A stretch of 64,000 nt of DNA, from contig NZ_JAGGQP010000003.1 in the NCBI RefSeq assembly GCF_018613235.1, forward strand, positions 186,001-250,000, in the 5' to 3' direction. The DNA is from Bacillus sp. ISL-41 (GTDB lineage Bacteria > Bacillota > Bacilli > Bacillales > Cytobacillaceae). The notes beneath the pieces were generated by a model, which ran no database searches, was not told where the DNA came from, and worked only from the letters and a program-made list of their open reading frames with translations. Below, in pieces: positions 24,307 to 31,417 of this stretch. A program made the translations under genes and the position numbers. The stretch's first letter is position 1. Every line of letters begins with the position of its first letter.

Positions 24307-26121
24307 ATGATTTTTGGGGGTATAGGATTTACTCTTATTACTGCCGCCTTTTTCATGGGGCTGGTCGCATGGTATTCATATGTAAAGACGAAAGGAGAAG
24401 TCAGCGATTCAGCTGGATATTTCCTTGCCGGCCGCGGTTTGACAGGCGGATTCATTGCCGGTTCCCTTCTTCTCACGAATCTTTCGGCAGAACAATTGGT
24501 CGGGCTGAATGGACAAGCCTACCGTACCAATCTTTCCAACATGGCATGGGAAGTGACAGCTGCTTTTGCCATCATCATCATGGCCATCTATTTGCTGCCA
24601 AAGTATCTTCGCGGCAATTTCACAACACTGCCGGAATTTCTGAGCAAGCGATATGATGAAGGTGTCCGACAGTACAGTGTTCTTCTGTTTATGCTTGGAT
24701 ACATTCTTGTTACCGCGCCTTCAATGCTCTATTCAGGAGCGCTTGCCGTATTGCAGCTTTTCAACTTTCCTGAGCTGTTCGGCATCTCTTATGAAGCATC
24801 TGTCTGGATTGTCATCTGGCTCATTGGGATTATCGGTGCCATCTATGCGATTTTCGGCGGACTCAAGGCTGTTGCGATTTCAGATACATTGAATGGGATT
24901 GGCCTGATTATCATTGGCCTTCTTGTCCCAATACTGGGCCTGATTGCACTTGGCGATGGCAATATCGGAGATGGGATGAAGCAAATCGCAACCACGAACC
25001 CTGAAAAAATGAACTCGATTGGAACAAAGCAGGATTCCGTTCCATTCGGCACCATTTTTACCGGGATGATTTTTGCTAACTTATTCTACTGGGCTTCAAA
25101 CCAATATGTCATCCAGCGTACACTTGGGGCAAAAAACCTGGCAGAAGGCCAAAAAGGCGTTTTGATTTCCGGATTCTATAAACTGCTAGTGCCGCTGACG
25201 ATGATGATTCCCGGGGTCATTGCCTTCCATATGTACGGAGATGGACTGAAGTCAGTAGACCTGGCTTATCCAGCGTTGATTTCTGATGTATTGCCAACCT
25301 GGATGTCCGGCTTCTTCCTGGCTGTCCTGCTTGGCGCAGTATTAAGTTCATTCAACTCATTATTAAACAGTGCAGCAACGATGTTCGCACTTGATATTTA
25401 TAAAGCACGCTTCAACCCTGAAGCAGATGATCAAAAATTGATTTCTATCAGCAAAATCGCCGGTACACTTCTCGCAGTTGTTTCCCTATGTATCGCCCCG
25501 CTGCTGATGAACGCACCGGAAGGATTATGGGATTTAATCAGAAGGTTCACAGGCTTTTTCAATATACCAATCATCGTCATCTTGCTTGTCGGGATTTTCA
25601 CAAAAAGAGTACCAGCACTTGCAGCCAAAGTCGTAATCATCTTCCATGTAATCACTTACTATATGCTCGTTTGGGGTACGCAGCATCTGTTCGATTTTGC
25701 TGTACCAATTCATTTTATCCACATTTACGCAATCTTGTTTGTCGTTGAAGTGGCAATCATGATCGCTATCGGATTGTGGAAACCAACAGCAAAGCCATAT
25801 ACTTTCCGCTCCGAGGCAGCAGTCGACATGGTACCATGGAAATATTCGTTGCCTGTATCTGTTGTCCTGCTGGCGCTTGTTGCAATCTTGTATGTCGTCT
25901 TCTCGCCAATTGGATTAGCGTACGATGGGGGTTATGTTTCTGCAGCATTTTGGCCAATCATCTCTGGTATACTTGCGATTACAGCCTTACTATCTTATCT
26001 GGCAATCAAAAAATGGAACAAAGCTTATGCCGGCTATCTCATGACAGAAAATCCGATTAAAGCAAACAAGGGAAAAGCATTGGACAGACCCAAGCTTAAA
26101 CCGACCACCACAGAGTATTAA
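24307..26121 (+). CDS. Sodium:solute symporter (SLC5/SSS family, YidK-like)
   Basis: 604 residues with about 14 membrane segments. The SSS core is recognisable: YFLAGRGLTGGFIAGSLLLTNLSAEQLVG in helix 1-2, APSMLYSGALAVL, and the helix 8 segment GAVLSSFNSLLNSAATMFALDIYK with the SS sodium-site residues. Length and order fit the YidK/SGLT-like sugar or organic solute carriers. It is a single gene; 180 bp upstream hold no gene. Substrate not determinable. Confidence 0.87.
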   Translation: MIFGGIGFTLITAAFFMGLVAWYSYVKTKGEVSDSAGYFLAGRGLTGGFIAGSLLLTNLSAEQLVGLNGQAYRTNLSNMAWEVTAAFAIIIMAIYLLPKYLRGNFTTLPEFLSKRYDEGVRQYSVLLFMLGYILVTAPSMLYSGALAVLQLFNFPELFGISYEASVWIVIWLIGIIGAIYAIFGGLKAVAISDTLNGIGLIIIGLLVPILGLIALGDGNIGDGMKQIATTNPEKMNSIGTKQDSVPFGTIFTGMIFANLFYWASNQYVIQRTLGAKNLAEGQKGVLISGFYKLLVPLTMMIPGVIAFHMYGDGLKSVDLAYPALISDVLPTWMSGFFLAVLLGAVLSSFNSLLNSAATMFALDIYKARFNPEADDQKLISISKIAGTLLAVVSLCIAPLLMNAPEGLWDLIRRFTGFFNIPIIVILLVGIFTKRVPALAAKVVIIFHVITYYMLVWGTQHLFDFAVPIHFIHIYAILFVVEVAIMIAIGLWKPTAKPYTFRSEAAVDMVPWKYSLPVSVVLLALVAILYVVFSPIGLAYDGGYVSAAFWPIISGILAITALLSYLAIKKWNKAYAGYLMTENPIKANKGKALDRPKLKPTTTEY

Positions 26122-26131
26122 TTTGTATTTT

Positions 26132-26167
26132 GAGACCTATCATTGTGCTGGTAGGTCTCTATTATTT
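26132..26167 (+). terminator. Terminator after symporter gene
   Basis: GAGACCTA...TAGGTCTC stem followed by TATTATTT. Confidence 0.75.
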
Positions 26168-26204
26168 AAGCAGGTCAATTCGTATTAAACCCGGGGAGAA
26201 TAGC

Positions 26205-26354
26205 TAATAGACATTTCGTAGCCTTTCCTTACCTGAAATGTCCATTAAACCTCTTTTATTAGACATTTCGAGGCTGCTCCTTGCCTGAAATGTCTATTTA
26301 AATCCTTTCCAATAGACATTATAAGATCTCGAGGCTCTGGAAATGTCTATTATC
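26205..26354. repeat. 52-nt phased TAGACATTTCG hairpin array
   Basis: AGACATT starts at 26209, 26261 and 26314 (52-53 nt apart). Each unit is itself an imperfect hairpin of the form ATAGACATTTC...GAAATGTCYAT. It lies between two convergent genes, each with its own terminator, so it is not needed for termination. Confidence 0.88.
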
Positions 26355-26406
26355 CACTTCTTATTTGCCATCTTGAAACTCTCCCCGCTGGCAACCCGTT
26401 CCACAT

Positions 26407-26436
26407 AATTAATAAGCGTCTGGTCACCCAGACGCC
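26407..26436 (-). terminator. Terminator after cydB
   Basis: GCGTCTGG/CCAGACGC stem followed by TTATTAATTAT on the minus strand. Confidence 0.8.
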
Positions 26437-26441
26437 TTTCC

Positions 26442-27470
26442 TTATTGATATCCCTTTGCGCTTTCCTTTAATATTTTATCCTTGAAAAGTGTGTAGCTCC
26501 AGGACTGGTAGGCAATGATAATTGGCACGAAAATGACTGCAACGACGAACATAATGGTCAGGTTGAGCTTGCTGCCTGCAGCATCAAAAAGTGTCACGCT
26601 GTAGGCATTGTCTATTCTTGATGGCAGCATGTTCGGGAACATCCCTACGAAGCCGAAGGCCATTTTTGTGAAAATCGTCAAGCAGACAGCGGTAAAGGCA
26701 TAGCCGATTTTCTTTTTAAAAATAAAGTAGACTGCCGCGAGCATCGCAGCCAGTGCGATTACCGGCACAGTCCAGAGGATCGGTTGCTGTGAGTAATTAT
26801 CCAGCAATGGCGTCCTGTTCACTGTCGCCAGAAAGAACAGCGACAGCATCGCCGGAGCCATGCCAGCCATTATCCGTGATATTTTGTATGCTCGGACTGC
26901 GGTTTGCCCTGCTGTCTTCAGCTGAATCCATAATGAACCAGACAGAAGGAACAATGAGACAAACAGCAATCCTCCCAAAATGCCATAACCATTCAACAAG
27001 CTGAACAAATTGCCTTCATAGCCATTGGCACCGATCAATAATCCACGGTACAGATTGGCGAAGGTGACACCGAATAAGAAGGCGATCAAAAAGCTGCCGG
27101 TGAAGAAGCCCCATTTACACGCTGCCTGCCATAGCGGGTTGTCGTCCTTATGCATGAATTCAAGTCCGATGGCCCGAATGAACAAAGCAATCAGCACCAG
27201 GAACAACGGCGTATACAAAAAGCTGAACATGTCCGCGTAGACAGCCGGGAAGGCCGCAAATGTCGCTCCTCCAGCTGTTATCAGCCAGACCTCATTCCCG
27301 CCCCAGAAAGGTCCGACCGCCTCCTGGAGCTGGTTACGCTCCTGGCGGTTTTTAGCGATGAACGGGAACAGCATCCCGGTCCCAAGGGTGTATCCATCGA
27401 GGATAAAATAAACCGTCCAAATCAATCCCCACAAACCAAACCAAATGATTGCAAGTGTATCATGAGACAT
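26442..27470 (-). CDS. cydB: Cytochrome bd-type quinol oxidase subunit II
   Basis: 342 residues, about eight membrane helices. FGLWGLIWTVYFILDGYTLGTGMLFPF near the N-terminus and GPFWGGNEVWLITAGGATFAAFPAVYADMFS are the conserved CydB core. It overlaps cydA by 11 nt. CydB stabilises the high-affinity terminal oxidase used at low oxygen. No cydC or cydD transporter genes follow; a terminator comes directly after. Confidence 0.95.
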   Translation of the reverse strand: MSHDTLAIIWFGLWGLIWTVYFILDGYTLGTGMLFPFIAKNRQERNQLQEAVGPFWGGNEVWLITAGGATFAAFPAVYADMFSFLYTPLFLVLIALFIRAIGLEFMHKDDNPLWQAACKWGFFTGSFLIAFLFGVTFANLYRGLLIGANGYEGNLFSLLNGYGILGGLLFVSLFLLSGSLWIQLKTAGQTAVRAYKISRIMAGMAPAMLSLFFLATVNRTPLLDNYSQQPILWTVPVIALAAMLAAVYFIFKKKIGYAFTAVCLTIFTKMAFGFVGMFPNMLPSRIDNAYSVTLFDAAGSKLNLTIMFVVAVIFVPIIIAYQSWSYTLFKDKILKESAKGYQ

Positions 27471-28812
27471 GTTTCACGCCTCCTCCAAGGCCATATTTAA
27501 CCTCTGATTCCGGACCTTTTTTCGCATACTTGATGATCAAATAGACATCTGCTATCAATAAAACTGTGTAAAAAATGACGAGAGCTGCCAAGGAGAAGAT
27601 CACCTGGGACAACGCGATTGGCGACACACCCTCAGATGTCTTCATCAATCCGTACACAACCCATGGCTGTCGTCCCGCCTCTGCTACCATCCAGCCGGCA
27701 TTAATCGCCAGATACGGCAGCAGTACAGAATATAGGACCAGTTTCAAGTATTTTGGTGAGTTCTCCAGTTTGTTTTTCCGATAAAGGTACAAGCCGTACC
27801 AGGAAACAGCCAGGAAAAAGACTCCTAGAGCGACCATTACCCTGAACGCGTAAAAGACCAGTTCCACGTTAGGCCGTTCATCCTTGGGAATGTCTTTCAA
27901 ACCAGTGACTTTCCCATCAAAGGAGTTGGTGTAGAAGAAGCTACCCAATTTCGGAATGCTGATTGCCTCAAAAGCATTGCGCTCGTTTTCCTGATCGGGA
28001 ATCTGGATAAGATGGAATGGCATGTCCTTTTGTGTCTCCCAGACTGCCTCCATAGCCGCTCCTTTTGCCGGCTGCATTTTAGCAGCGAAAACACCGGACT
28101 GGTGCCCGATGATTGGTGTGAGAGTCGCAGAAAACAAGGCCATGGCAAGACCGTACTTGAATGACTTTTTATAAAATGCCGTTTCGTTTTTCCTGAGCAG
28201 GTGGTAAGCACTGATGGCCATCATGAAAAACGCCCCCACAATATAGGCACTTACAACAGTGTGTACAAACATATACCAGGCATAAGGATTAGTGACGAGC
28301 TCCCGGAAGCTGTTCAATTCGACTCGGCCATTGTTAAGGACATAGCCGACCGGGTTTTGCATGAAGCCATTGGCAGTAATGATCCAGAGAGCGGAAATAT
28401 TCGTACCGAGAGCGACCATCCAGATCGAAAATGCCCGCAGTTTTGGTGTAAACTTATCCTTTCCGAACAGCCAGATGCCCATGAAGGTGGATTCAAGGAA
28501 AAAGGCGACCAGAGCTTCAATCGCGAGCGGCGACCCGAAAATATCGCCCATATACTTCGAGTATTCTGAACAGTTCGTGCCAAACTGAAATTCCATCGTA
28601 ATGCCGGTAATCACACCAAGCACAAAGTTGATCGCGAACAGTTTTCCCCAATAATCCGCCATTCGCTTATATGTCTGGTCCAGGGTGCGTGCATACTTTG
28701 TCTCCATGATGGCAACGAGAATGACTAAACCAATCGTTAATGGGACAAATAAAAAATGATAAAAAACAGTCACAGCAAACTGGATCCGGCTTAATATCAG
28801 GACCTCATCCAT
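27460..28812 (-). CDS. cydA: Cytochrome bd-type quinol oxidase subunit I
   Basis: 450 residues from ATG 28812 with AAGGAGG upstream. Haem ligands are visible: H in VFYHFLFVPLTIG, H in MFVHTVVSAYIVG, and a methionine in the C-terminal GWMVAEAGRQPWVVYG region; FGTNCSEYSKYMGDIFGSPLAIEALVAFFLESTFMG holds helices 2-3. The quinol loop is of the short type usual in Firmicutes. A perfect FNR-type box and a Rex-like half-palindrome in the leader suggest control by oxygen and NADH. Confidence 0.96.
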   Translation of the reverse strand: MDEVLILSRIQFAVTVFYHFLFVPLTIGLVILVAIMETKYARTLDQTYKRMADYWGKLFAINFVLGVITGITMEFQFGTNCSEYSKYMGDIFGSPLAIEALVAFFLESTFMGIWLFGKDKFTPKLRAFSIWMVALGTNISALWIITANGFMQNPVGYVLNNGRVELNSFRELVTNPYAWYMFVHTVVSAYIVGAFFMMAISAYHLLRKNETAFYKKSFKYGLAMALFSATLTPIIGHQSGVFAAKMQPAKGAAMEAVWETQKDMPFHLIQIPDQENERNAFEAISIPKLGSFFYTNSFDGKVTGLKDIPKDERPNVELVFYAFRVMVALGVFFLAVSWYGLYLYRKNKLENSPKYLKLVLYSVLLPYLAINAGWMVAEAGRQPWVVYGLMKTSEGVSPIALSQVIFSLAALVIFYTVLLIADVYLIIKYAKKGPESEVKYGLGGGVKHVS

Positions 28813-28836
28813 CTTTGATACCTCCTTATTTATTGT

Positions 28837-28854
28837 TTGTGAATTTTTTAACAT
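28837..28854. promoter_or_regulatory. Rex-like operator in cydA leader
   Basis: TTGTGAA-TTTT-TTAACAT matches the Rex box TTGTGAA-N4-TTCACAA in 12 of 14 arm positions. It lies about 25 nt before the cydA start. Rex regulates cyd in other Bacillus; here inferred only. Confidence 0.4.
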
Positions 28855-28936
28855 AATCTCAATTCTATTTTAAAAAAACTTTGTGAGTGATATCGAAGAT
28901 TTTTGTTGAGAAATTGTGACATTTTTATCCATCAAT

Positions 28937-28952
28937 TGTGATGCTGGTCACA
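28937..28952. promoter_or_regulatory. FNR-type box upstream of cydA
   Basis: TGTGA-TGCTGG-TCACA is an exact match to the FNR/CRP consensus TGTGAN6TCACA, about 125 nt before the cydA start codon. Confidence 0.65.
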
Positions 28953-29009
28953 GACAAACAAGAATAACGTATCGCCTTGGTCAGTCCCGACAAGCGCTGG
29001 AGCTTGACA

Positions 29010-29038
29010 TAAAAACAGGCCCTGATTATCAGGACCTG
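29010..29038 (-). terminator. Terminator after peroxiredoxin gene
   Basis: CAGGTCCTGAT/ATCAGGGCCTG stem with T run on the minus strand. Confidence 0.88.
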
Positions 29039-29044
29039 CACGCA

Positions 29045-29656
29045 TTAAATATTTCCTATATTTGATGGGTCTGTACTGACTCCTTGCTGGCCCGGCACCC
29101 AGTTCGCCGGCACACCTTTTCCTGTTTGTTTTGCATACTCGAAAGCCTGCAGCATCCTTACGTGCTCAGGAAGGTTGCGGCCGACATTTCCGGGATAAGT
29201 AAGCTTCGCTCTGATAATGCCACCGGGGTCGATGAAAACTGAAGTCCTGAAGCAGGCCCCTGTTGTTTCATCCAGGATTCTATATGCACGGCTGATTACC
29301 TGCGTCCTGTCGCTTACCATTGGATACGTAACATTTTTCAAAGAAGGAGAAGTCTCTTTAAAAGCCTTGTGTGAATAAACACTGTCAGTGCTGATTGCCA
29401 GCAATTCAGCACCCAGCGCTTTTATATAAGGGTATACAGCGGCGACCGCCGCCAGCTCTGTCGGTCAAACAAAGGTAAAATTACTTGGGTAGAAAAATAA
29501 GATGACCCACTTTCCCCGATAATCCTCAAGGTTAATCTTCTTTATGTCACCATTGATCAATGCATCAGCTGTAAAAAGCGGGGCCTGGTCATCCCGGTTC
29601 GCACAAAAAACAGTCGGACATTCAACCAAATCCTCAGCGTACAATTTTTCCTCCAT
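29045..29656 (-). CDS. Peroxiredoxin with in-frame UGA at the catalytic cysteine (probable selenoprotein)
   Basis: Read through one UGA (29465-29467), this frame gives 203 residues of AhpC/TSA peroxiredoxin. The UGA, codon 64, falls where the peroxidatic cysteine belongs: [17 protein letters not shown] against the family's FTFVCPTEL. No other break is present: the frame continues through [28 protein letters not shown] and [15 protein letters not shown] to a terminator. AGGAGGG precedes the ATG. A GC hairpin with GGUC loop follows the UGA by 12 nt, as in bacterial SECIS elements. The resolving cysteine of the usual VCPANW is absent (GVPANW), implying a one-selenocysteine mechanism. Alternative: pseudogene by a single point mutation. 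An annotation pipeline would probably split it in two. Confidence 0.85.
29436..29467 (-). promoter_or_regulatory. Candidate bacterial SECIS element
   Basis: Immediately after the UGA the RNA can form GCGGC-GGUC-GCCGC (29452 to 29439), with a lower ACA/UGU stem and a 6-nt internal bulge containing a U. The apical GGU lies at +18 to +20 from the UGA. The E. coli fdhF SECIS has a GGUCU loop about the same distance after its UGA. Confidence 0.7.
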
Positions 29657-29681
29657 TGCAGCCGCCCTCCTTTATTTAAAT

Positions 29682-29695
29682 TTGTATCTATACAA
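29682..29695. promoter_or_regulatory. Palindrome upstream of peroxiredoxin
   Basis: TTGTAT-CT-ATACAA, 26 nt upstream of the start codon; a possible operator of an unknown regulator. Confidence 0.4.
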
Positions 29696-29770
29696 TCATA
29701 TGCAGCTGATTTCTTATATTTCAGGTTCCAACAGGAAAAACTAGATTGAACAAGAAAGGAGGGTTCATGA

Positions 29771-29935
29771 ATGAGCAGAGGCAAAGGGTTCAACCACAAG
29801 AAAAAAGGCCATCCAGGAGACCTGCCCTCAGGCGCCTTAAAACCAAAGCGTCCTGAAACAGAGGCGCAGGAAGATGAGGAATTCCTAGTCGTCCAGGAGG
29901 CGTTCAAAAACCGTGTAGAGGAAGACGAAGCATAA
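29771..29935 (+). CDS. Small basic/acidic protein (54 residues), YfhD-like
   Basis: ATG 29771 follows AAAGGAGGG at 7 nt. The N-terminus MSRGKGFNHKKKGHPGDLP is basic and the C-terminus (EAQEDEEFLVVQEAFKNRVEEDEA) acidic and helical. The head resembles small YfhD-type proteins of Bacillus, recalled only loosely. A strong terminator follows at once, so it is monocistronic. Function unknown. Confidence 0.8.
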   Translation: MSRGKGFNHKKKGHPGDLPSGALKPKRPETEAQEDEEFLVVQEAFKNRVEEDEA

Positions 29936-29944
29936 ATAATGGCT

Positions 29945-29977
29945 GGACCTGGCAAATAATAGCCGGGTTCTTTTTTT
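29945..29977 (+). terminator. Terminator after 54-residue gene
   Basis: GGACCTGGC/GCCGGGTTC 9-bp stem (with G-U pairs) and T run. Confidence 0.88.
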
Positions 29978-30061
29978 ATTGAAACTTTTTCCAGAGGGAA
30001 TCGTATAAGTAGTTATTCACAGTTTTTTAACAGAAAAACAAGATTTGGAGGAGGAAATAAT

Positions 30062-30379
30062 ATGATCGTAACTACAACTTCGACTTTGCAGGACAGGGAA
30101 ATTGAGAAATATCTAGGGATAGTTTCTGGGGAAGCAATTATGGGAGCCAATGTCGTGCGCGACTTCCTTGCAAGTGTTACCGATGTGATTGGCGGCAGAA
30201 GTTCGGCCTATGAGAACAAGCTTGCCGAGGGCCGCGAAATTGCGATTCGAGAAATGGAAGATAAAGCCCGCCGCCTGGGTGCAAACGCCATAATTGGTGT
30301 CGACCTCGATTTTGAAACATTGCGGGAAGGCATGATGATGTGCATCGCTACAGGTACTGCGGTTTATATTAAAGAATAA
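30062..30379 (+). CDS. YbjQ/UPF0145 family protein
   Basis: 105 residues beginning MIVTTTSTLQDREIEKYLGIVSGEAIMGANVVRDF, the conserved head of the YbjQ family, and GANAIIGVDLDFETL further on. These small proteins form homopentameric rings; the function is not settled. GGAGGA precedes the start. Single gene between two terminators. Confidence 0.9.
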   Translation: MIVTTTSTLQDREIEKYLGIVSGEAIMGANVVRDFLASVTDVIGGRSSAYENKLAEGREIAIREMEDKARRLGANAIIGVDLDFETLREGMMMCIATGTAVYIKE

Positions 30380-30385
30380 AAGGTT

Positions 30386-30415
30386 AAGGGCCAGGCAGAG
30401 TGCCAGGCCCTTCTT
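30386..30415. terminator. Terminator between YbjQ and Nudix genes
   Basis: GGGCCAGGCA/TGCCAGGCCC stem. Confidence 0.85.
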
Positions 30416-30426
30416 CATGCTTTGAA

Positions 30427-31332
30427 TTAACCTTGTCGTTTTTTAAAATGGGCAAGTACAAGTCCGTTGCCTACAACTGAGTCATTCTGCCGCTTGAAGC
30501 CTAGTTTTTCATAAAGCTTTGTTGCCGGCTTGTTGTCTGCACCTGTTGAAACGAGCATCTCTGAGTATCCAATCTGTTCTAATTGAAAAATCAGCTTTTT
30601 GGCAATACCTCTGCGGAAAAAGTCAGGGTGAACCATCATCCGATGGATATCGATAACTTTCCCTTCTTTCTTAAAAGAGAGCGCCCCAGCAAGCCTGCCT
30701 TCCATATAATAGCCAATGAAGGTTTCTCCACAATCCTGAAGCTGCTCGAATGTTTCCTTTAACGGCGGGATTTCATCTGTGCCGATTAGATCTGCTTCTA
30801 TTTTGTATGATTTTCTCTGCAGCTCCAGCACCTCGGCACACTCCATAATAACATTAAGATTGATATGCCTGAATTCAGGCAAGAATCCGCTGTCTTTTAT
30901 TTTGTTTATAATCAGCTTTTGCCTTTCTGTTAACGAAGGCAGGCTGTTTAACGGGAAAAAGCGCAGGTCCTTGCTCTCCCCATCATTCATCTTCAGCTCG
31001 CCTTCCCAATACTCGCAGGCATACAAAGCGATCGCATTATATATCTCATCGCCATTAGGATATCGGAAATAGTATTCTTCCCCGGCAACCATTTCTAAAA
31101 ATTTCAGCCTTTTTAAATGCAGACCTGTTTCCTCGAGTAATTCCCTGCGTGCCGTTTCCTGAAAGCTTTCTCCAGGCTCCATCGCCCCTCCCGGAATTCC
31201 CCACCTGCCTGTATCAGTCCTTAGCTGCAGCAATACTTCATATTCCCTATTGAAAACAAGCACAGCGGAACCGACCAGAATGAGAGGCCTGCTGCCAATA
31301 AGTGCGCGGATTTCTTTAATATAGTCGCTCAT
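30427..31332 (-). CDS. Nudix hydrolase fused to GNAT acetyltransferase
   Basis: 301 residues. Residues 15-150 hold a Nudix domain with an intact box (GGAMEPGESFQETARRELLEETGL). Residues 165-300 hold a GNAT domain, with acetyl-CoA loop FFRRGIAKKLI and the terminal ATKLYEKLGFKR. Start ATG 31332 (MSDYIKEIR, the usual Nudix head) is preferred over 31344 because GGGGG lies 5 nt before it. The Nudix half is expected to cleave a nucleoside diphosphate derivative and the GNAT half to acetylate an amine; a shared substrate is possible. This fusion is unusual. Confidence 0.87.
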   Translation of the reverse strand: MSDYIKEIRALIGSRPLILVGSAVLVFNREYEVLLQLRTDTGRWGIPGGAMEPGESFQETARRELLEETGLHLKRLKFLEMVAGEEYYFRYPNGDEIYNAIALYACEYWEGELKMNDGESKDLRFFPLNSLPSLTERQKLIINKIKDSGFLPEFRHINLNVIMECAEVLELQRKSYKIEADLIGTDEIPPLKETFEQLQDCGETFIGYYMEGRLAGALSFKKEGKVIDIHRMMVHPDFFRRGIAKKLIFQLEQIGYSEMLVSTGADNKPATKLYEKLGFKRQNDSVVGNGLVLAHFKKRQG

Positions 31333-31417
31333 GGTCTCCCCCATTACAAAAAATCTCCTATTTCATTTATACTAAGTAAAGCATACGTAAAATTGTTGTG
31401 TTTTGAAAGGAGCAATC

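Noticed and set aside
29045-29404. A separate 119-codon gene starting at MLAISTDSV, with the upstream 63 codons as another gene
   Set aside because: Both are in the same frame and together make one peroxiredoxin; no ribosome site precedes the internal ATG. The UGA is better read as selenocysteine or, less likely, a point nonsense mutation.
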